Assembly (NCBI GenBank): GCA_951230915.1
Contig: OX579640.1
Span: 15,892,981-15,956,980 of the forward strand
DNA: 64,000 bases
Source of the DNA: Antitrichia curtipendula
Taxonomy: Eukaryota > Streptophyta > Bryopsida > Hypnales > Leucodontaceae
Direction: 5' to 3'
Below the pieces are notes generated by a model. The model was not told the DNA's origin, did no database searches, and was given only the letters and a program-made list of their open reading frames with translations. The position numbers and the translations under genes were made by a program. Position 1 is the stretch's first letter. Each line of letters begins with the position of its first letter. Below, in pieces: positions 34,771-47,397 of the stretch.

Positions 34771-35979
34771 TTTGCGTAAGAAAATGGAGGCATATAGTTA
34801 TTATTTTGGTTTCAAAAAAAAAGGGAAAATTTTCATGAAGTAGGGAAGAATGGAATTTTTGCAATGTTAGTGCTCAAAGCCATGCCCAATTATTTGAGGC
34901 CAACAAACTAAGTTCAAGCACACTAGAAGGAAAGAAGTTTTGGATGTTCCAATAAGGTAAGTGCACCTGATTTTAAACCCTTTTTAAAACCAACCCCTAT
35001 AAATTCTTGCCTAAAATGTAATCCCAATATTTTATAAAAGTTTAGGGTCAATTTCAAAACAACAAATATCAGCCCTTTGAAAGTTCATAGTTTATTCATC
35101 TTGTGTTCAATAAAATGCGTAAAAAAAGGTTATAATTTTGTATTTTTTGTTGGTAGAGCAACTTGCACTTGGAATGCATGCAAGGAAGGAAAAAAATGGA
35201 TAGAATCATCCACATATGTACATTCATCCACAAAATTATCTATTATAAGTAGCTTTCATCCAAATAATAGTGAATCTAATATTTTCCTGAGAAGGGTTTG
35301 ACAATTTCGTTCATTTTTTCAAACGTGTTTCTTAATATTAATGGAACGAATGCTAGTTTCAAGTAAGATTTTAGCAAAAGCTTGCATGCCTCAAAGGTCC
35401 AAAAATGGATTTTTGGATCATTCCATTCCATTCTTGAGATTCAACACCATTGCAAAGGAAAAAATAGATTTTTGTGCATTGTGTGTTGTACTCAAGGATG
35501 AAAACATGTCTATCTTTTCATTGAATTCAGTCATGCATTCTATCTTTGTAGTCAATTTAGCCAATTTTCTTGTATCTTGGTATTGTGAAGAATAGAGGGA
35601 GTGCATCTTCTATATTCTTTTACCATGTTATGGAAGATCCATCTTTTCTTCATAAAAAAAATGTTTTTTGTGGCATTATTCATAAGACAGATATTGAAAT
35701 TTTTAATATAGAAATCAAACAAAATTTCTTAAATTTCTTAAGGTCCACAAAGATGCGAAAATGAGTTGCAACTTAGAATATTAAAATTTTAAGATTAGGA
35801 AAACAAACAAATTTCTACGAAATAATTTTTGTGAAGATCTAACGGGTTAAAGGGAAAAAAAAAAATACTTTGGGGAGTGGGACAATTCACGGAGGGGAGG
35901 AGTATCGCTTTGCTTTGAAAATTTGCATAATTCATTCTAACTTGAGGTTATATTCAAAAATAGGGTCTTTAGATTTGCC
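34771..35979. other. 1.2-kb AT-rich stretch, nothing recognised
   Basis: No terminal repeats or recognisable coding region. Confidence 0.4.
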
Positions 35980-36846
35980 TTAACCCCTAAAGGACCAAGC
36001 CATTTTCTGGCTCCGAAACCACTGAAAACTGCCGTTTCTGCTGCGTTCATTCACGAAGTTTCAAAAATAGTTTTTTTGAAAATGTAACCGTAGGATCTTA
36101 AATTTAACTTCTTTGAGAGGATTCTGTAAAAATTTCATCAAATTTGACCGTACGGATTGGGAGATATTTTCATTCAAAGTGAAAAGTGTTTTTTTTTCCA
36201 CTGTGCCCCAGGATTTCAGATGACTTTGACCACCTTGAGCTCAAATTTTTGCACTACACACCATAGGTTTAAATTTTTTTCTTATAGGTAATGAAGTTAG
36301 GCATATGCATGCCAATTTTCATATCAATACAACATCCCGAGCACATGCCAAAAATTCTTGTAATGCCACAATGTCCCAAGAATTGGCAATACACTTCTGA
36401 ATTTTCGAATCAAATTTCCCATCACATACTTAGAGATATAGAAAATCCGAACGGTGGATACATAGATATACTCAGAATTCACTAGTAGGAACAAAAATTT
36501 ATCAAAAAAGTGAAAATCTCTAATTTCTATGACCTTCCAAAGTTCGCAACAGTCACCAAAATAGATTACAGAGTGGGCAGAGTGGGCAGCCCTTGTAGAA
36601 AGGGACCCAAGATGTCAAACAGCAATTCCTTTGCCACAGCTGCCCTACGAACTGCTTTGGAGGTAAACAACATCATAACTTCTACAGCACATGTCGGATT
36701 ATGATGAAAATTATATGTACGCGAAGCTTGTGAGAAGCTACAAGCACACAAAAAGTTTCAAAAAATCAGGTCAAAAAATCACTTTGAACGACCTTGCCCG
36801 AAATCCCAAGTGTCCCCCGAGGGGACTTTGGTCCTTTAGGGGTTAA
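35980..36846 (+). mobile_element. TTAA-family element, A/B intermediate
   Basis: It starts TTAACCCCTAAAGGACC and ends GGTCCTTTAGGGGTTAA, the most symmetrical pair of ends in the window. The subterminal palindrome GTCCCCCGAGGGGAC is present as in subfamily A, while the last bases are those of B. The middle differs from both. 867 bp. Confidence 0.88.
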
Positions 36847-37330
36847 AATAAAAATTATGAGTTACACGGCTCAAAAGTCTTTGCAAAGTTGCATTGTTAA
36901 AATCCCACAAATTTTTTTTTTTATTTATTTTGTAAAATTTGTTCTCTCACATACATTGTCTTTAGATTCTAATTTTTTATATGTGCCCTTGATATAATTC
37001 AAGAACAAGATCCTACAAATACTAATTCTAAAAAAGATTGAAAATCGATTGATTTCCTCTTTTTAGAAATTACTAATTTTGTGGATTTTAAGAATATTTG
37101 TCTATTTTTGACACACATAGCTTGTAGAACTTGTATACATATATATGAATTCTCATTGAGGAAGTATTATAATTATCCTATAAGTCTCACCTCAAATTTC
37201 ATCTTGTTTTTTACTTTTGCCTGATAGAAATGATTGTATTTGATACTTTAATGAATATAATTATACCATCTTAGTATTATTTTATTTTCAAAAACTCAAA
37301 TTTTCAATGAAATTAAGATCTGAAGGTGAA
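36847..37330. other. AT-rich stretch, nothing recognised
   Basis: No element ends or coding region seen. Confidence 0.4.
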
Positions 37331-37560
37331 AAATGAACCTTTAGAGGATCAAATACCGTATTTTAGCAATATACTTTTGGGGGTCATTGTAACATGAAGA
37401 AGTTTCATTTTTTGTTCTTGATATTTTCATACAACAAGTGAACAAGGGATATTTTTTGGAAATTACTATTTTATTTTCATAACTTCTAGAATTTTGGAAG
37501 AAAATGATTGCATGTAAAGTTGTATCCACTTTAATAAGGGCATTCCAAGCACTATAGTTT
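37331..37560 (-). mobile_element. Fragment of a decayed TTAA-family element
   Basis: GAACCTTTAGAGGATCAAAT, ACCGTATTTTAGCAATAT and TTTTCATACAACAAGTG follow the left part of the element at 25961 in order, with heavy divergence. No right end. Confidence 0.45.
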
Positions 37561-37794
37561 ATCCTATGACTATTTTTTTTAATATTGAAAGGGGAAGAAC
37601 ATATGCAAGGTTAAACAAGGCCGTTCTTCAAAATTGGTGTAAGTTTGCCCAAGATTTGTTTTCACTTCGATTTTGTATTTTTATTGAATAAAATGAAACC
37701 TGTCATGGATGTTTATTAGGTCAAATATGATTGTTTTATATTAGAAAATCTAGTTTCATTTTTAGCAAAATTTGTTAAGAAGGGCCCTTATCCC
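37561..37794. other. AT-rich spacer
   Basis: Nothing recognised. Confidence 0.4.
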
Positions 37795-38065
37795 TATTTG
37801 TATAGTTGAAGTAGATTAGATGTAGGTTTAATACAATGACAATGACAGAAAAAGGCAACAAAAAAAAGTGCACAATACAACCTCCACATGATAAGAACAC
37901 AGTACAAACATGTATTGGACACCTTGTCCTTATTTGTGTAGTTGAAGTAGATTAGACGTAAGTTTAATACAATGACAGGAAAAGACAGCAATAAAGTATG
38001 AAGTACAACCTCCAGAAGATAAGAACACATGACAAACATATATAGGACAACCATGCAAGATATTA
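37795..38065 (+). repeat. Two-copy tandem repeat, period 136
   Basis: TATTTGTATAGTTGAAGTAG at 37795 recurs with one change at 37931. Both units run through TTTAATACAATGACA, ACAACCTCCA and GATAAGAACACA. The second unit differs by small indels. Confidence 0.8.
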
Positions 38066-41000
38066 AAGCTACTGTGATTGAAGCTGTAGACCAACGCGGC
38101 TAGTGATATTTGGAGCAACTTAATTATAGCCAAACAGCTCAGTGGACATGTGTCCAATGCTACCTAGAAAGCATAATTTGCACTTGTCCCAGTAGTGTAT
38201 TTTCTATCCATCCACCAAGCAAGAAGATAACTTACAAGCTTTGTCAAAAATAGAAACAAAGGCTTAGGTGGTGTTAGGTGGAGATTCATTTGCCACCCAC
38301 TTTCTTGGCTAATTCTTGAGTTTGTAATGAGTTCTTTATCAACTTATTTAAGAGTCTCCTTGCTCTTCTTCTCTTCCAACCTAACCTTGATGGTACACTT
38401 TTTTGAATTGATTGTCATCTCTTTTATTGTACCCTTTCTTCTTCAACAAGATCTAACTATCTCTCTCTTAAATATGTAAATATTTAATTATATCAATTTG
38501 ACTCTATAGAAACGCATTTTTTTATTGTCAACAATCTAATTCACCATCTTTATATAAGATGACAACTTAAAGAACAAACTGAAAGACATCTTATGAGGAC
38601 CAAAGAAAAAACTCAGATTTTTCTTCTAAGATGCCTTCTTGATTTAATATAAGATAATAGATATCAATACAACTACAAGAGACACAATTTTGAACCTTAA
38701 GAGGAGGGCGGAGGGAAGAGGTACTTCATGTAGGATTTTTTACATCATGTGTGGCCAAAGGTTTATTTTGAGGATATTTTGATGACCATGAACAATTAGA
38801 TTGTCTCTATTATTATCTAATTTTCTAAGTCATGGTATTTTATGCCCCTTACAATTATTTAGATTCTAAATGGGGGGCAATTTTCAGCACCCTTACTTTG
38901 ATGTTAGAAAAAAAATAAAGTAAAAAAGGCAAACAAAAGAGTTGTAAAAATTATAGTTTACAAAGAGTTGTAACAATGCATCACCAACAAAACTAAATGC
39001 ATGCTACCTCATTCAAAGGCCCACCATGTAAGAAACTTGAAAACTTTGAAAGCTGAAAATTTTCAATTATGTAATGCATACGATGGATGCAAAATGGGTA
39101 CAAAATGGAGCTACTACAATCAATAAGATTCGAATTTTCAATCACAACCAACAAAAAATAGATCCATTGATTAAAAAGCATCAAACTTTCTAGCAAAGAC
39201 AACAATTACATCATCTTTGCACAAATAGCATTTGCATAATGAAATGTGAAACCATAGATATGGCAAATAAGGAATGCACGATACTAACAAATTTACATTA
39301 GGATCTAAATTTGAAACCTAATTGCTATACTACTTTGTGAATCCTTGGAGTCATTGAAATTGTAGAAGCATGAATTGCTACAACCCTACACATCAACTTT
39401 AAATGAAATTCAGCTAGTCTAAAGGGTTGTGAGTTCTTGAACTGTGGGAACTCAGCCATAGCAACAATAATGTAGCAAAGTGACTATCACATCAAATAAT
39501 CATAATTTATTTTGTTTTATTTTATTTTAATCTGGCCATCACTATCTAGTTCATAGTATGGGGAATGAGCCTGAAACAACACCCCAAAAATGCCCCCCCC
39601 CCCCCCCAAAACATCTAATGCCTTTTGAGCATTCAACACAATAGTTAACAACTTGTTTATGAATTCATGATTGAAATCCCATCCGAGTACCTTCTTCTAA
39701 ACCACAATAATCTAGAATCCTATAAGTGAATTCAACCATGAATTAATTATTCGAGATAAACAAATAATTTTTTTTGATTGAATAGTAGAAGAGTTCATTT
39801 GAAAGGCAGGAAAACAAGTTTTGCTTTGAATATTGTTGTCAGTAAGGGCACTTCCAAGGACAACCTTAGTACTCTTCCACTCTTGGTTGTTGCTAAAATA
39901 TAATTTTTCAATTAGTGCTTGAAATATGTTGCAAAGTATGGTAAGGTTCATTATAGAGACACTTTGTATAATTTATAATCTAACACATAGAAACTTGTTG
40001 TGTGTTCTTAGAAGTCCCTGATGGAAATGCGTGTTAAGAAGAAGAGAGAATGCAAGCAATGAACACACCGAGGGCTAAAGAATTGCAATAAAACTTGAAA
40101 AGAAGAAGAAAACAACAAGAAAAAAATGAAATTGAGTTGGAAAAGTATGCTCAAAGAAGTCTACAAGGAGTGGGAGGATATACAAGAAGGCATGGGCAAG
40201 AGGTTGCAACAAATGGAAAAAAGAGTGTAGTCACTAGTAGAGAAAGTCACAAGATATGTATGAGCTAAAGATATGCTTGTTGTTTAATCACAAGAAAATG
40301 TATAGGGAAGGTGATTCCATTATAGACGTGCTTGAATATGACTTGCTATATGCCAAAGCCAACCTATCCTATGTGCATTCATAAAGTGAAGAATGGGAAT
40401 GAATATTTGACAGCAAGTCAATTTGAGGTTTTAGTTATTTTTATGGAAAAAAAAATCCTCTACTAGAAAGCAAACCATGCTAAGTTGTCAAATCTTAGAT
40501 TTCAAATACATAGTTTGTATAAGTGAGATATACAATTTTTAAAAATCGTCTCTATATGTAGAGTTTTCAAACCTCTCAATACTTTAAGAAAATGATATAT
40601 AACTTTAATTACTTTGAAGTTTTTTAGCAAGTATATAGCTCTCAAGAAAGTAGAATTCCAAGAAGCTCTACCAATTTGGTGAGTTTAAGATGTGCCATTT
40701 CCAAGTGAAGTGCGTCTGCCTAAAATTTTAGGGGGCAAAAAAATAATTTGTAGCTTTGAAGCCTATAGTCTCACTTACCACAATAAATTTAGCATTGAAA
40801 ATAGGTGGGTGGCTAAATAGTTGAAGGTGTACAATATAAAAGATATTAAGGATATATTTTTCCACCACTTCAATTTTAGTATCTTTTCTTTGAACAATTT
40901 CACCAAATAAACTCCTAAACCCTTAATACTCATTTACAAATCTTGTCAACGATGGTATAAATGTCCCATAGTAGAAAACAAATCTTTTGACACCAAACTA

Positions 41001-41139
41001 CAATATGAGATCATTGTTCTAGAAGCTTGTAGGCTAGCATAAAGCTCATTTCACTAAATGCGACTAAATTTGATGAATATTCATATTTGTGGCATTTATT
41101 AAATTGATATTTTTTAGGAAAAAATCCAATAAGGCCACC
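38066..41139. other. 3-kb AT-rich stretch, nothing firm
   Basis: A run of 16-17 C residues lies near 39593. A purine-rich stretch occurs at about 40020-40240. No gene, RNA or element ends recognised. Confidence 0.45.
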
Positions 41140-41540
41140 ACCCCAAAACGCCACCATCACTCCACATACATCTCCAAAATCAATATGCACCTATGTGGAA
41201 AAACGATTTCACAACTTCTACCAAAAAAAACTTTGCCCCTTCATAACTTTTGCATCTTGTATCCAAATGCCACGTTCTTTGATGCGTTGGAACCCCTTTC
41301 CAACCTGAAATAAATAATGAAATTTTGACTAGTGTAATATCAATAACCTAGGCACAACAACAAAAAGTGGTAGTTTATTTAGGGGGGAGAAACAGGACGC
41401 TAAATTTGTTGTACAAAGTGGAACCAACAAGGTGAAAACGCAAGTTTTGAGGATAAAAGTAAAATCTTGCCCCCTATTTTGTGTTGTGTCTAGGGTATGT
41501 ACTAGACCTCACCTAGCTAATTTGGGTTGGGGTGAATTTG
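41140..41540 (+). repeat. Dispersed repeat, copy 1 of a direct pair
   Basis: ACATCTCCAAAATCAATATG, CATAACTTTTGCATCTTG, AATATCAATAACCTAGGCAC and CTTGCCCCCTATTTTGTG occur in the same order at 41715-42105, about 573 bases on. More distant relatives lie at 44930-45215 and, split, at 21489/22482. Confidence 0.75.
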
Positions 41541-41714
41541 CCCCCCTTGTTCATTCCCTTAGAAAAACTTTGAATTTTTAAATTTTTCAGGCATGAATTT
41601 TTTTGCAAATTCTGAATTCATATTTGCAATCATAGGCCCCAAATTAGCTAGAGGGTAGTAAAAAATAGATTTTACACGGCACAAAATATTTTTTTTTTAA
41701 AATGCACCCATGGA

Positions 41715-42105
41715 TGGACTATGGCAATATGAGCAAATACATCTCCAAAATCAAAATGTACCTTTGTGGAAAACATAATTTCACAACCTCTTCCAAAAAA
41801 ACTTTGCCCCTTCATAACTTTTGCATCTTGTATCCAAATGCCAAGTTCTTTAACGTGTTGGAACCCCATTTCACTTTTTTCAACCTAAAAACATGGAAGT
41901 TTGACCACTGTAATATCAATAACCTAGGCACAACAACCAAAATTGGTAGTTTGTTTTGGGGGGCAAGATGCTAAATCCGTTGTACGAAGTGGAACCAACA
42001 ACTGAAGGAGAAAACGCAAGTTTGAGGGGTAAAAGTGAAATCTTGCCCCCTATTTTGTGCCGTGTTTAGGGTATGTTCTTGCCTTCTCCAAGCCAATTTG
42101 GGGTC
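41715..42105 (+). repeat. Dispersed repeat, copy 2 of a direct pair
   Basis: Same block order as copy 1 with a few percent divergence. The unit contains no long open frame. Confidence 0.75.
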
Positions 42106-42212
42106 TCCTATTGCAAATATGAGTTCAAAATTTGCAAATTTTTTCATGTGAGAAAAATAAAAGATTCCTGCGTTTTCACCCAGGGGTAAAATTCCTGCAT
42201 TTTCACCCTGCT

Positions 42213-42231
42213 CGTCCCACTTCGTGGGACG
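42213..42231. repeat. Perfect short hairpin
   Basis: An 8-bp stem (CGTCCCAC / GTGGGACG) closes a TTC loop. The preceding bases hold two copies of a CCTGCRTTTTCACCC phrase. Purpose unknown. Confidence 0.6.
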
Positions 42232-42309
42232 GGTTTATCGTCCTGTTTTTGGGAGGTTACCCCACCTTTAATAAAAATTTATTACAATTAGTAAAATTTT
42301 AAAAACAAA

Positions 42310-42560
42310 AGACCTGCAGTAGAGGGGGATTTCGTTGGAAGCCTGACACGCCCCAACTCTCGTTCCTGCACTTGGATCTTCCAAGATTGGATTCTCTGGT
42401 GACCCCGTCGCAGACGACGCGTCTCTGACTTCCCCTCTGAGGACTCTGAGGAGCGAGGACGGAGGAAATAAGAAGATCCTTCACTTCCTGACTGTAAGAC
42501 AGACTGAATTACTGAAAGAAAAAGAGAACGACGACGAAGTCCACCCGAGTACTGGCTGGA
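42310..42560. other. GC-rich patch of unknown origin
   Basis: Locally GC-rich. The minus strand is open for about 105 codons through it, but the predicted protein is serine/arginine-biased and matches no family I know. A simple CTGGAAA-type repeat follows at about 42780-42860. Confidence 0.35.
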
Positions 42561-43367
42561 AAAATCAACCCAAATTCGAGACTGAGTAATGAAAACAACA
42601 TGCAAAAACTGGACCCTATTTAAGCACGCACTTAAATGTAAAAAATCAGTGAATCAGTGGATAAGCCTCCATAAATGTCAAAAGTGGAGTCAGATTAGAT
42701 CCAAGATCCAACTGCTTTCCCCTTGCACAAATCACGAGAGAGCGGGGCTGCCGATCAGTAGCGCGGCTTCAGTACCTTCACTGGAAAAAACAACTGGAAA
42801 AACACTGGGAAGAAAACTGGAAAAACTGGAACTCTGAAACTGGAAACTGGAAAACTGAAACGTAGAATTGGTATCCTGGCTTCAGGACTGCTGATGATTG
42901 TGCAGATTAAATAAACAGGATGGAATCAATAAGTTGCTTAAGTTAATGATTTTTTTAATGGATACAGAGAATCACAATACAGACAGTGAGGAGACCTGAC
43001 GAGACGAGACCAGACCAGACCATTTCTTTTCTTTTCTTTATTTGAAACAAATGAAACGGAATTTCATTGCAGAGAGAGAGAGAGAGGTAAAATACAACTG
43101 TTTGGTAGGGATCAAACACAACAACAAGGACAAAGACCCAAGACGAGAGAAGCAAACAAGATGGTCAGCAAAGTAAGGTGCGGAGAGTGGCCGTGAGATG
43201 CGGCTCGCACGACTAGACTATTTTTGGAATATGCTAGAAGGCATGGGTACACCTAGAATCACACCTTGCCTAAAACCACCATCTTCTCAAACCAAAAATT
43301 GTTTTTTGGAGTTCATCCACGACACTCTATGGGAACACGCTTCTCAACTCGGGACGTGTAGTGCAAC
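42561..43367. other. Unassigned stretch with simple repeats
   Basis: ACTGGAAA-type repeats (about 42780-42860), a TTTTCTTTTC tract (about 43025) and a GAGAGA tract (43072-43087). No gene recognised. Confidence 0.45.
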
Positions 43368-44296
43368 TTAACCCCTAAAGTCCCAAGGCCATTTTTCCAT
43401 CAAAAACCATTCAAAACTGCCATTTCTAGAGCAAAGAGCAAAAGAAATTTAATTTTTTTTTTGCATATTTAACCGTAGGATCTTGTACTAGACTAGTGTA
43501 AGAATGTGTGGAAGAAATTTCAGAAATTTTGACCGTGTAGATTACAAGATATTTGCATTTAAAGTGAAGGAATCTAGTTTTTTTGCACCTTGCTCAACTA
43601 CATTTTTTGGCTTTGAACCTTTTTAACATAAAATTTTTGCTCTAATGATTTTGAATTTCTAATTTTATATGATGAAGAATTGAGTTGAGAATCTAGAATT
43701 AAAAAAAAAACAAAAAAAACACTTAGTTTTCACTCATTAAAAAATTGTTAAGTAAAAGTAGATTTAAGATTGAAGGAAAAATTAAATCATAAATAGCTCT
43801 AAGATAGAATTGAAATATACTAATTTCAATGGTGAGATTGTTCTAGCAAGGAATCTTGACCTTGTGAAACTTTTTTTTTTTTAAATTATTAAAATTGAGT
43901 TCAGAAATGAATCCTACAAGTTATTTTTTCAAAAAGATGCTCTAATTGCCCAAAAAGTAAGATTGACTGTAACCTTTGCATAACAAATGCAAATTGAATG
44001 AATCAAAGCTTCTCATGTAAATAAAAATAAAATCTATATAAAACAAATTTTTAAAATTTTTATTTAAATTTTATTTTGAGGATTTTTTTCTGCCCGCCGA
44101 ACTAAAATTTGGGTTTTTTGTGCCATAACTTTTGCTCCTGGGCAACGATTGAAATAAAAATTATATTTTCGGAAAGCTAATGTGATTTTCTATCTTCACA
44201 AAAAAAATTCAGAAAGTCACAAAAATTATTGAGACCGAAGGAGCCTGCCCGAAATCCATTTGGTCCCCGAGGGGACAACGGGACTTTAGGGGTTAA
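43368..44296 (+). mobile_element. TTAA-family element, subfamily A, best-preserved copy
   Basis: TTAACCCCTAAAGTCCCAAG opens and GGGACTTTAGGGGTTAA closes it, with TTAA on both borders. Landmarks in order: TCAAAACTGCCATTTCTAGA, CCGTAGGATCTTGTACTAGA, GCCATAACTTTTGCTCCTGG and GGTCCCCGAGGGGAC. 929 bp, no coding capacity. A good reference copy for the subfamily. Confidence 0.94.
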
Positions 44297-44340
44297 AGCC
44301 CCAATTGGGGGCTCAACAGTGGTCTCATTGGGTTGTCAAC

Positions 44341-44902
44341 TCAGGGAGGTCACTTAGCTCTACTCCAACAAACCACGTGCGAACAAGTGGTTTCTAATAA
44401 ACTATAATTTCAACCTAAAATTTTGAGCATTGTTTAATAATGACTATAGGTTTCTATTGCCAAATTTTTCAACTCAAATAAAATATGAAATGATTTCTAG
44501 AAGAGGTTGAAAATGGGCTAAAATGACATGTTTTTCAACTCAAATAATTATAGAGAACACATTTAGATGACCATTGAATCAATATTCAACTCAAAATGAG
44601 CTTTCAATAGAGAGTTATTTTTCAGAAATTTTTGTTTATTTTTTAGACAATTTTTTCTTATATAATATAGGGGTGTGAAAGTTATTTTTCAGTTCTACAG
44701 TGTATCTTTTTACTTCAAAAATTTGTAACTAATTATCATTAACAAATAAAAATATCAATAATTCAAAACATAAACTTTCAAAGTAGGAAAATCTATTTAT
44801 ATGTTTTTAATTTTGTTTTATTTAAAATTCAAAAAGTAAGTAGGGGGTCCAAAGTTTTGATCGCACATGGTTTCTAATGGACACTCTAAGTGACCTCCCC
44901 GA
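44341..44902 (+). mobile_element. Mutator-like miniature element with exact 10-bp duplication
   Basis: GGTTGTCAAC flanks it at 44331-44340 and 44903-44912. The ends are TCAGGGAGGTCACTTAG and CTAAGTGACCTCCCCGA. The terminal similarity runs about 50 bases inward with small gaps. It is the same family as 10676-11225. Non-coding. Confidence 0.9.
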
Positions 44903-44929
44903 GGTTGTCAACATTTGGTCCAAATTTGA

Positions 44930-45215
44930 ACACATTTGGATTCACTCTCCGACTCTTGCCTGGAGGAACCACCATCTTCAACTTTGGATACATCTTGATC
45001 CAAATCAATATGTATTTATGTGGAGAAAACAATTCTAAAATATCTACCAAATTTTATTTCTTATCCTTTGTAACTTTTGCATATGGGATTCCGATGTTGT
45101 AGTCTTTGATTGTTGGAACCTCCTTCCACTTGCCAATAAAAAAGTATGAAAATTTGACCAGTCTAATAATAGCAAATAGGCACAGTAGCAAAAATGGGTG
45201 GTTTGGAGGATACAC
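44930..45215 (+). repeat. Dispersed repeat, diverged copy
   Basis: ATCAATATGTATTTATGTGG, GTAACTTTTGCATATGG and CCAGTCTAATAATAGCAA match the units at 41140 and 22482. Confidence 0.6.
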
Positions 45216-45289
45216 AGCTCAGAATGTTGGATGGCCCAAGGCCTTTTTTTTCTTCCAATTATAATGCCGGATGAATTTTAATCCTTATA

Positions 45290-45475
45290 TGTCCAAGTTA
45301 TGAATTTTAATCCTTATCAAATTTAAACAAAGTTATGAATTTTCATCCTTATCAAATTTAAACATACAAACTATAACTACACAAATTTAAACAACAAACT
45401 ACGCAAAATTTAAACAAAGTTATGAATTTTAATCCTTATCAAATTTAAACATACAAACTATAATTAAGCAAATTC
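45290..45475 (+). repeat. Irregular tandem repeat
   Basis: AAGTTATGAATTTTAATCC or a close variant occurs three times, and CTTATCAAATTTAAACATAC twice. A larger unit of about 115 bp seems to be repeated with internal deletions. Confidence 0.65.
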
Positions 45476-45479
45476 ATAT

Positions 45480-45860
45480 TAGGCAAGTTATTGATCACAT
45501 AGGAAAAGGAAATGCAACAATATCATTTATGATTGAAAGATCATAATTTTTTGACCAAGAAGGTGTTAAAATTGAAAAAATGGTTTGAAGTTTGCAATCC
45601 TCTTTTGACATTTCAAAATGTCAAATCTAAAATTGAGGTCATGAAAAAATATGAGGTTGAAGGACATAACATGCATAGCTATAATCAATTTATGGCTTTC
45701 CAAAATCTACTCTACAATTTTTTTAAATTAATTTCCAATGTGATTTCCCTACCAAGATCCAATGTATTTGAGGTTCATTTCCAAGAGCCTCTAACTAAGA
45801 CTAAAAAACTGAGATTTACAATAGGCACCTTTGTACAAAACCTTCAATAGAAAAAAACAT
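45480..45860 (+). repeat. Relative of the 48238 element, with protein-like frame
   Basis: It aligns with about 48370-48720 inside the TTAA element at 48238 (CAATTTATGGCTT, TGTATTTGAGG, CATTTCCAAGAGC). A frame open from 45533 to 45850 (105 codons, starting TTG just after a stop) is lysine- and phenylalanine-rich. The homologous copy at 48238 is broken by stops. I cannot assign a function and it may be chance. Confidence 0.4.
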
Positions 45861-46478
45861 CAACAATTTCTTTTCAAAAAATGGATTTTTGATGGTTAAA
45901 ATAGTCTTTAAATAATTTTCAACTTTAAGAAAAATAGCAGAAATGGTATTTTTATTTATTTTTATTTTTATTTGAAAGTTTAATCAACACTAAAATGTAG
46001 TGTCATGGGCACATAGGTATTAAGTGACAGAATATAAAACTTCATTGTCTATGTTTCTTTCTGGTATTTCTTGCTAGCAACAATCCATGTTTTGAAAAGC
46101 AACATGCTTAGTAAAGTAAACAAGTTTGTTCTCGCATTTAACCCTATTCCATCCTTATGTACCAGTGGAATACATTCTAAAAAAATGTGCACCACTAGTA
46201 CATGAGTGAGGAATTCTTAAAGGGACGGGAATGAGCAACATGAGCATTTAGTTTCATGTAAATCAAGCTACAACAAAATATCAATTGATGGTAAATTTAA
46301 CAATTTTAGTACATTTGAATAAACTGCTCTAGCTACAATTTATAGTTGTAATTTACTTGTTTTCAATCAAACAACACATGAACTCTTTTGTACCCTAAAT
46401 CCTAAACTTCTTGGATAAATTATACATGAAATGCATGTATAACCCTACAGTGATATCAATCCTCTTTTTTCATACAGA
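45861..46478. other. AT-rich stretch, nothing recognised
   Basis: No element ends or coding region seen. Confidence 0.4.
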
Positions 46479-47397
46479 AAGAATAGCAATAACAATGTGA
46501 GTTAGGTTCAATCCAAATTTGGCGCAACTATTCTTTCAATTTAAACTTCCATAAACTTCATTCCACCTTATAAATTAATAGTGAATTCAATGATAAGATT
46601 ACCAAAAGGAGAGAGACACAAGATGTGGTTGCAACTCCCTTTCACACAAAGAATAAAAAATTGACGATAATGATAGGGATTTCTTTGTTGGGCATTAAAG
46701 ATTACAAATAACTTAGAATTTTAAGGGGTCCATGTACTCGCATTGATCCTAAAAACCTTATGTGGTAGAGAAGTTTAAATGGGATTCAAAATTATAGACA
46801 TCATCAAAACAATGGAGTTTTGTTGGCATTTTTAGTCTATCTAATTGATAGTTTTTAAGAAAGGCTCATTATACAATCTATATTTTGTGTGCAACTTAGC
46901 TTCTAGGAGCTCCCTACAAAACCCATTACTAAGTATAAACTTTAATTGCTATGAAAGTTAGAGCATTGCTACCCTTCATCTTTGAATGAACCTAATATAT
47001 GACAAAAGACCAGTCAGACTCAAAGTGGATTGCATTGTGGCTATACCCTACCTATTCCAACCACCAACCTCAACAAATTATTTTCTAGGCATTTCACCTT
47101 CCAAAACTTAGTCATATCTTCCCTGTGATTGATGAGATCTTCCTTGCATATTTTGTCTTTAATTGTGGTCAAATTTAACATTATCTAAAAGAATTATTTT
47201 TAAATGGATATCAACAAATTTCAAACATTTTTGACCTTTCATTGAGCCAATGAGGGTTGATAATAATTCATATGAAACCATCTGAGATGTAGTTTGGAGT
47301 CATACAATATTACTACTTTAGTCAAGTTACACGTACCAAAGGACAATGTTTTTCAAAAGTAGGCGAAAGTAACCCAGTAGACATGTCATACAATCGT

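Noticed and set aside
43368..44296. CCCTAAA / TTTAGGG at element ends, which equals the plant telomere repeat unit
   Set aside because: It occurs once per terminus, never in tandem, and always at the fixed position next to TTAA. It belongs to the transposon terminus, not to an interstitial telomere tract.
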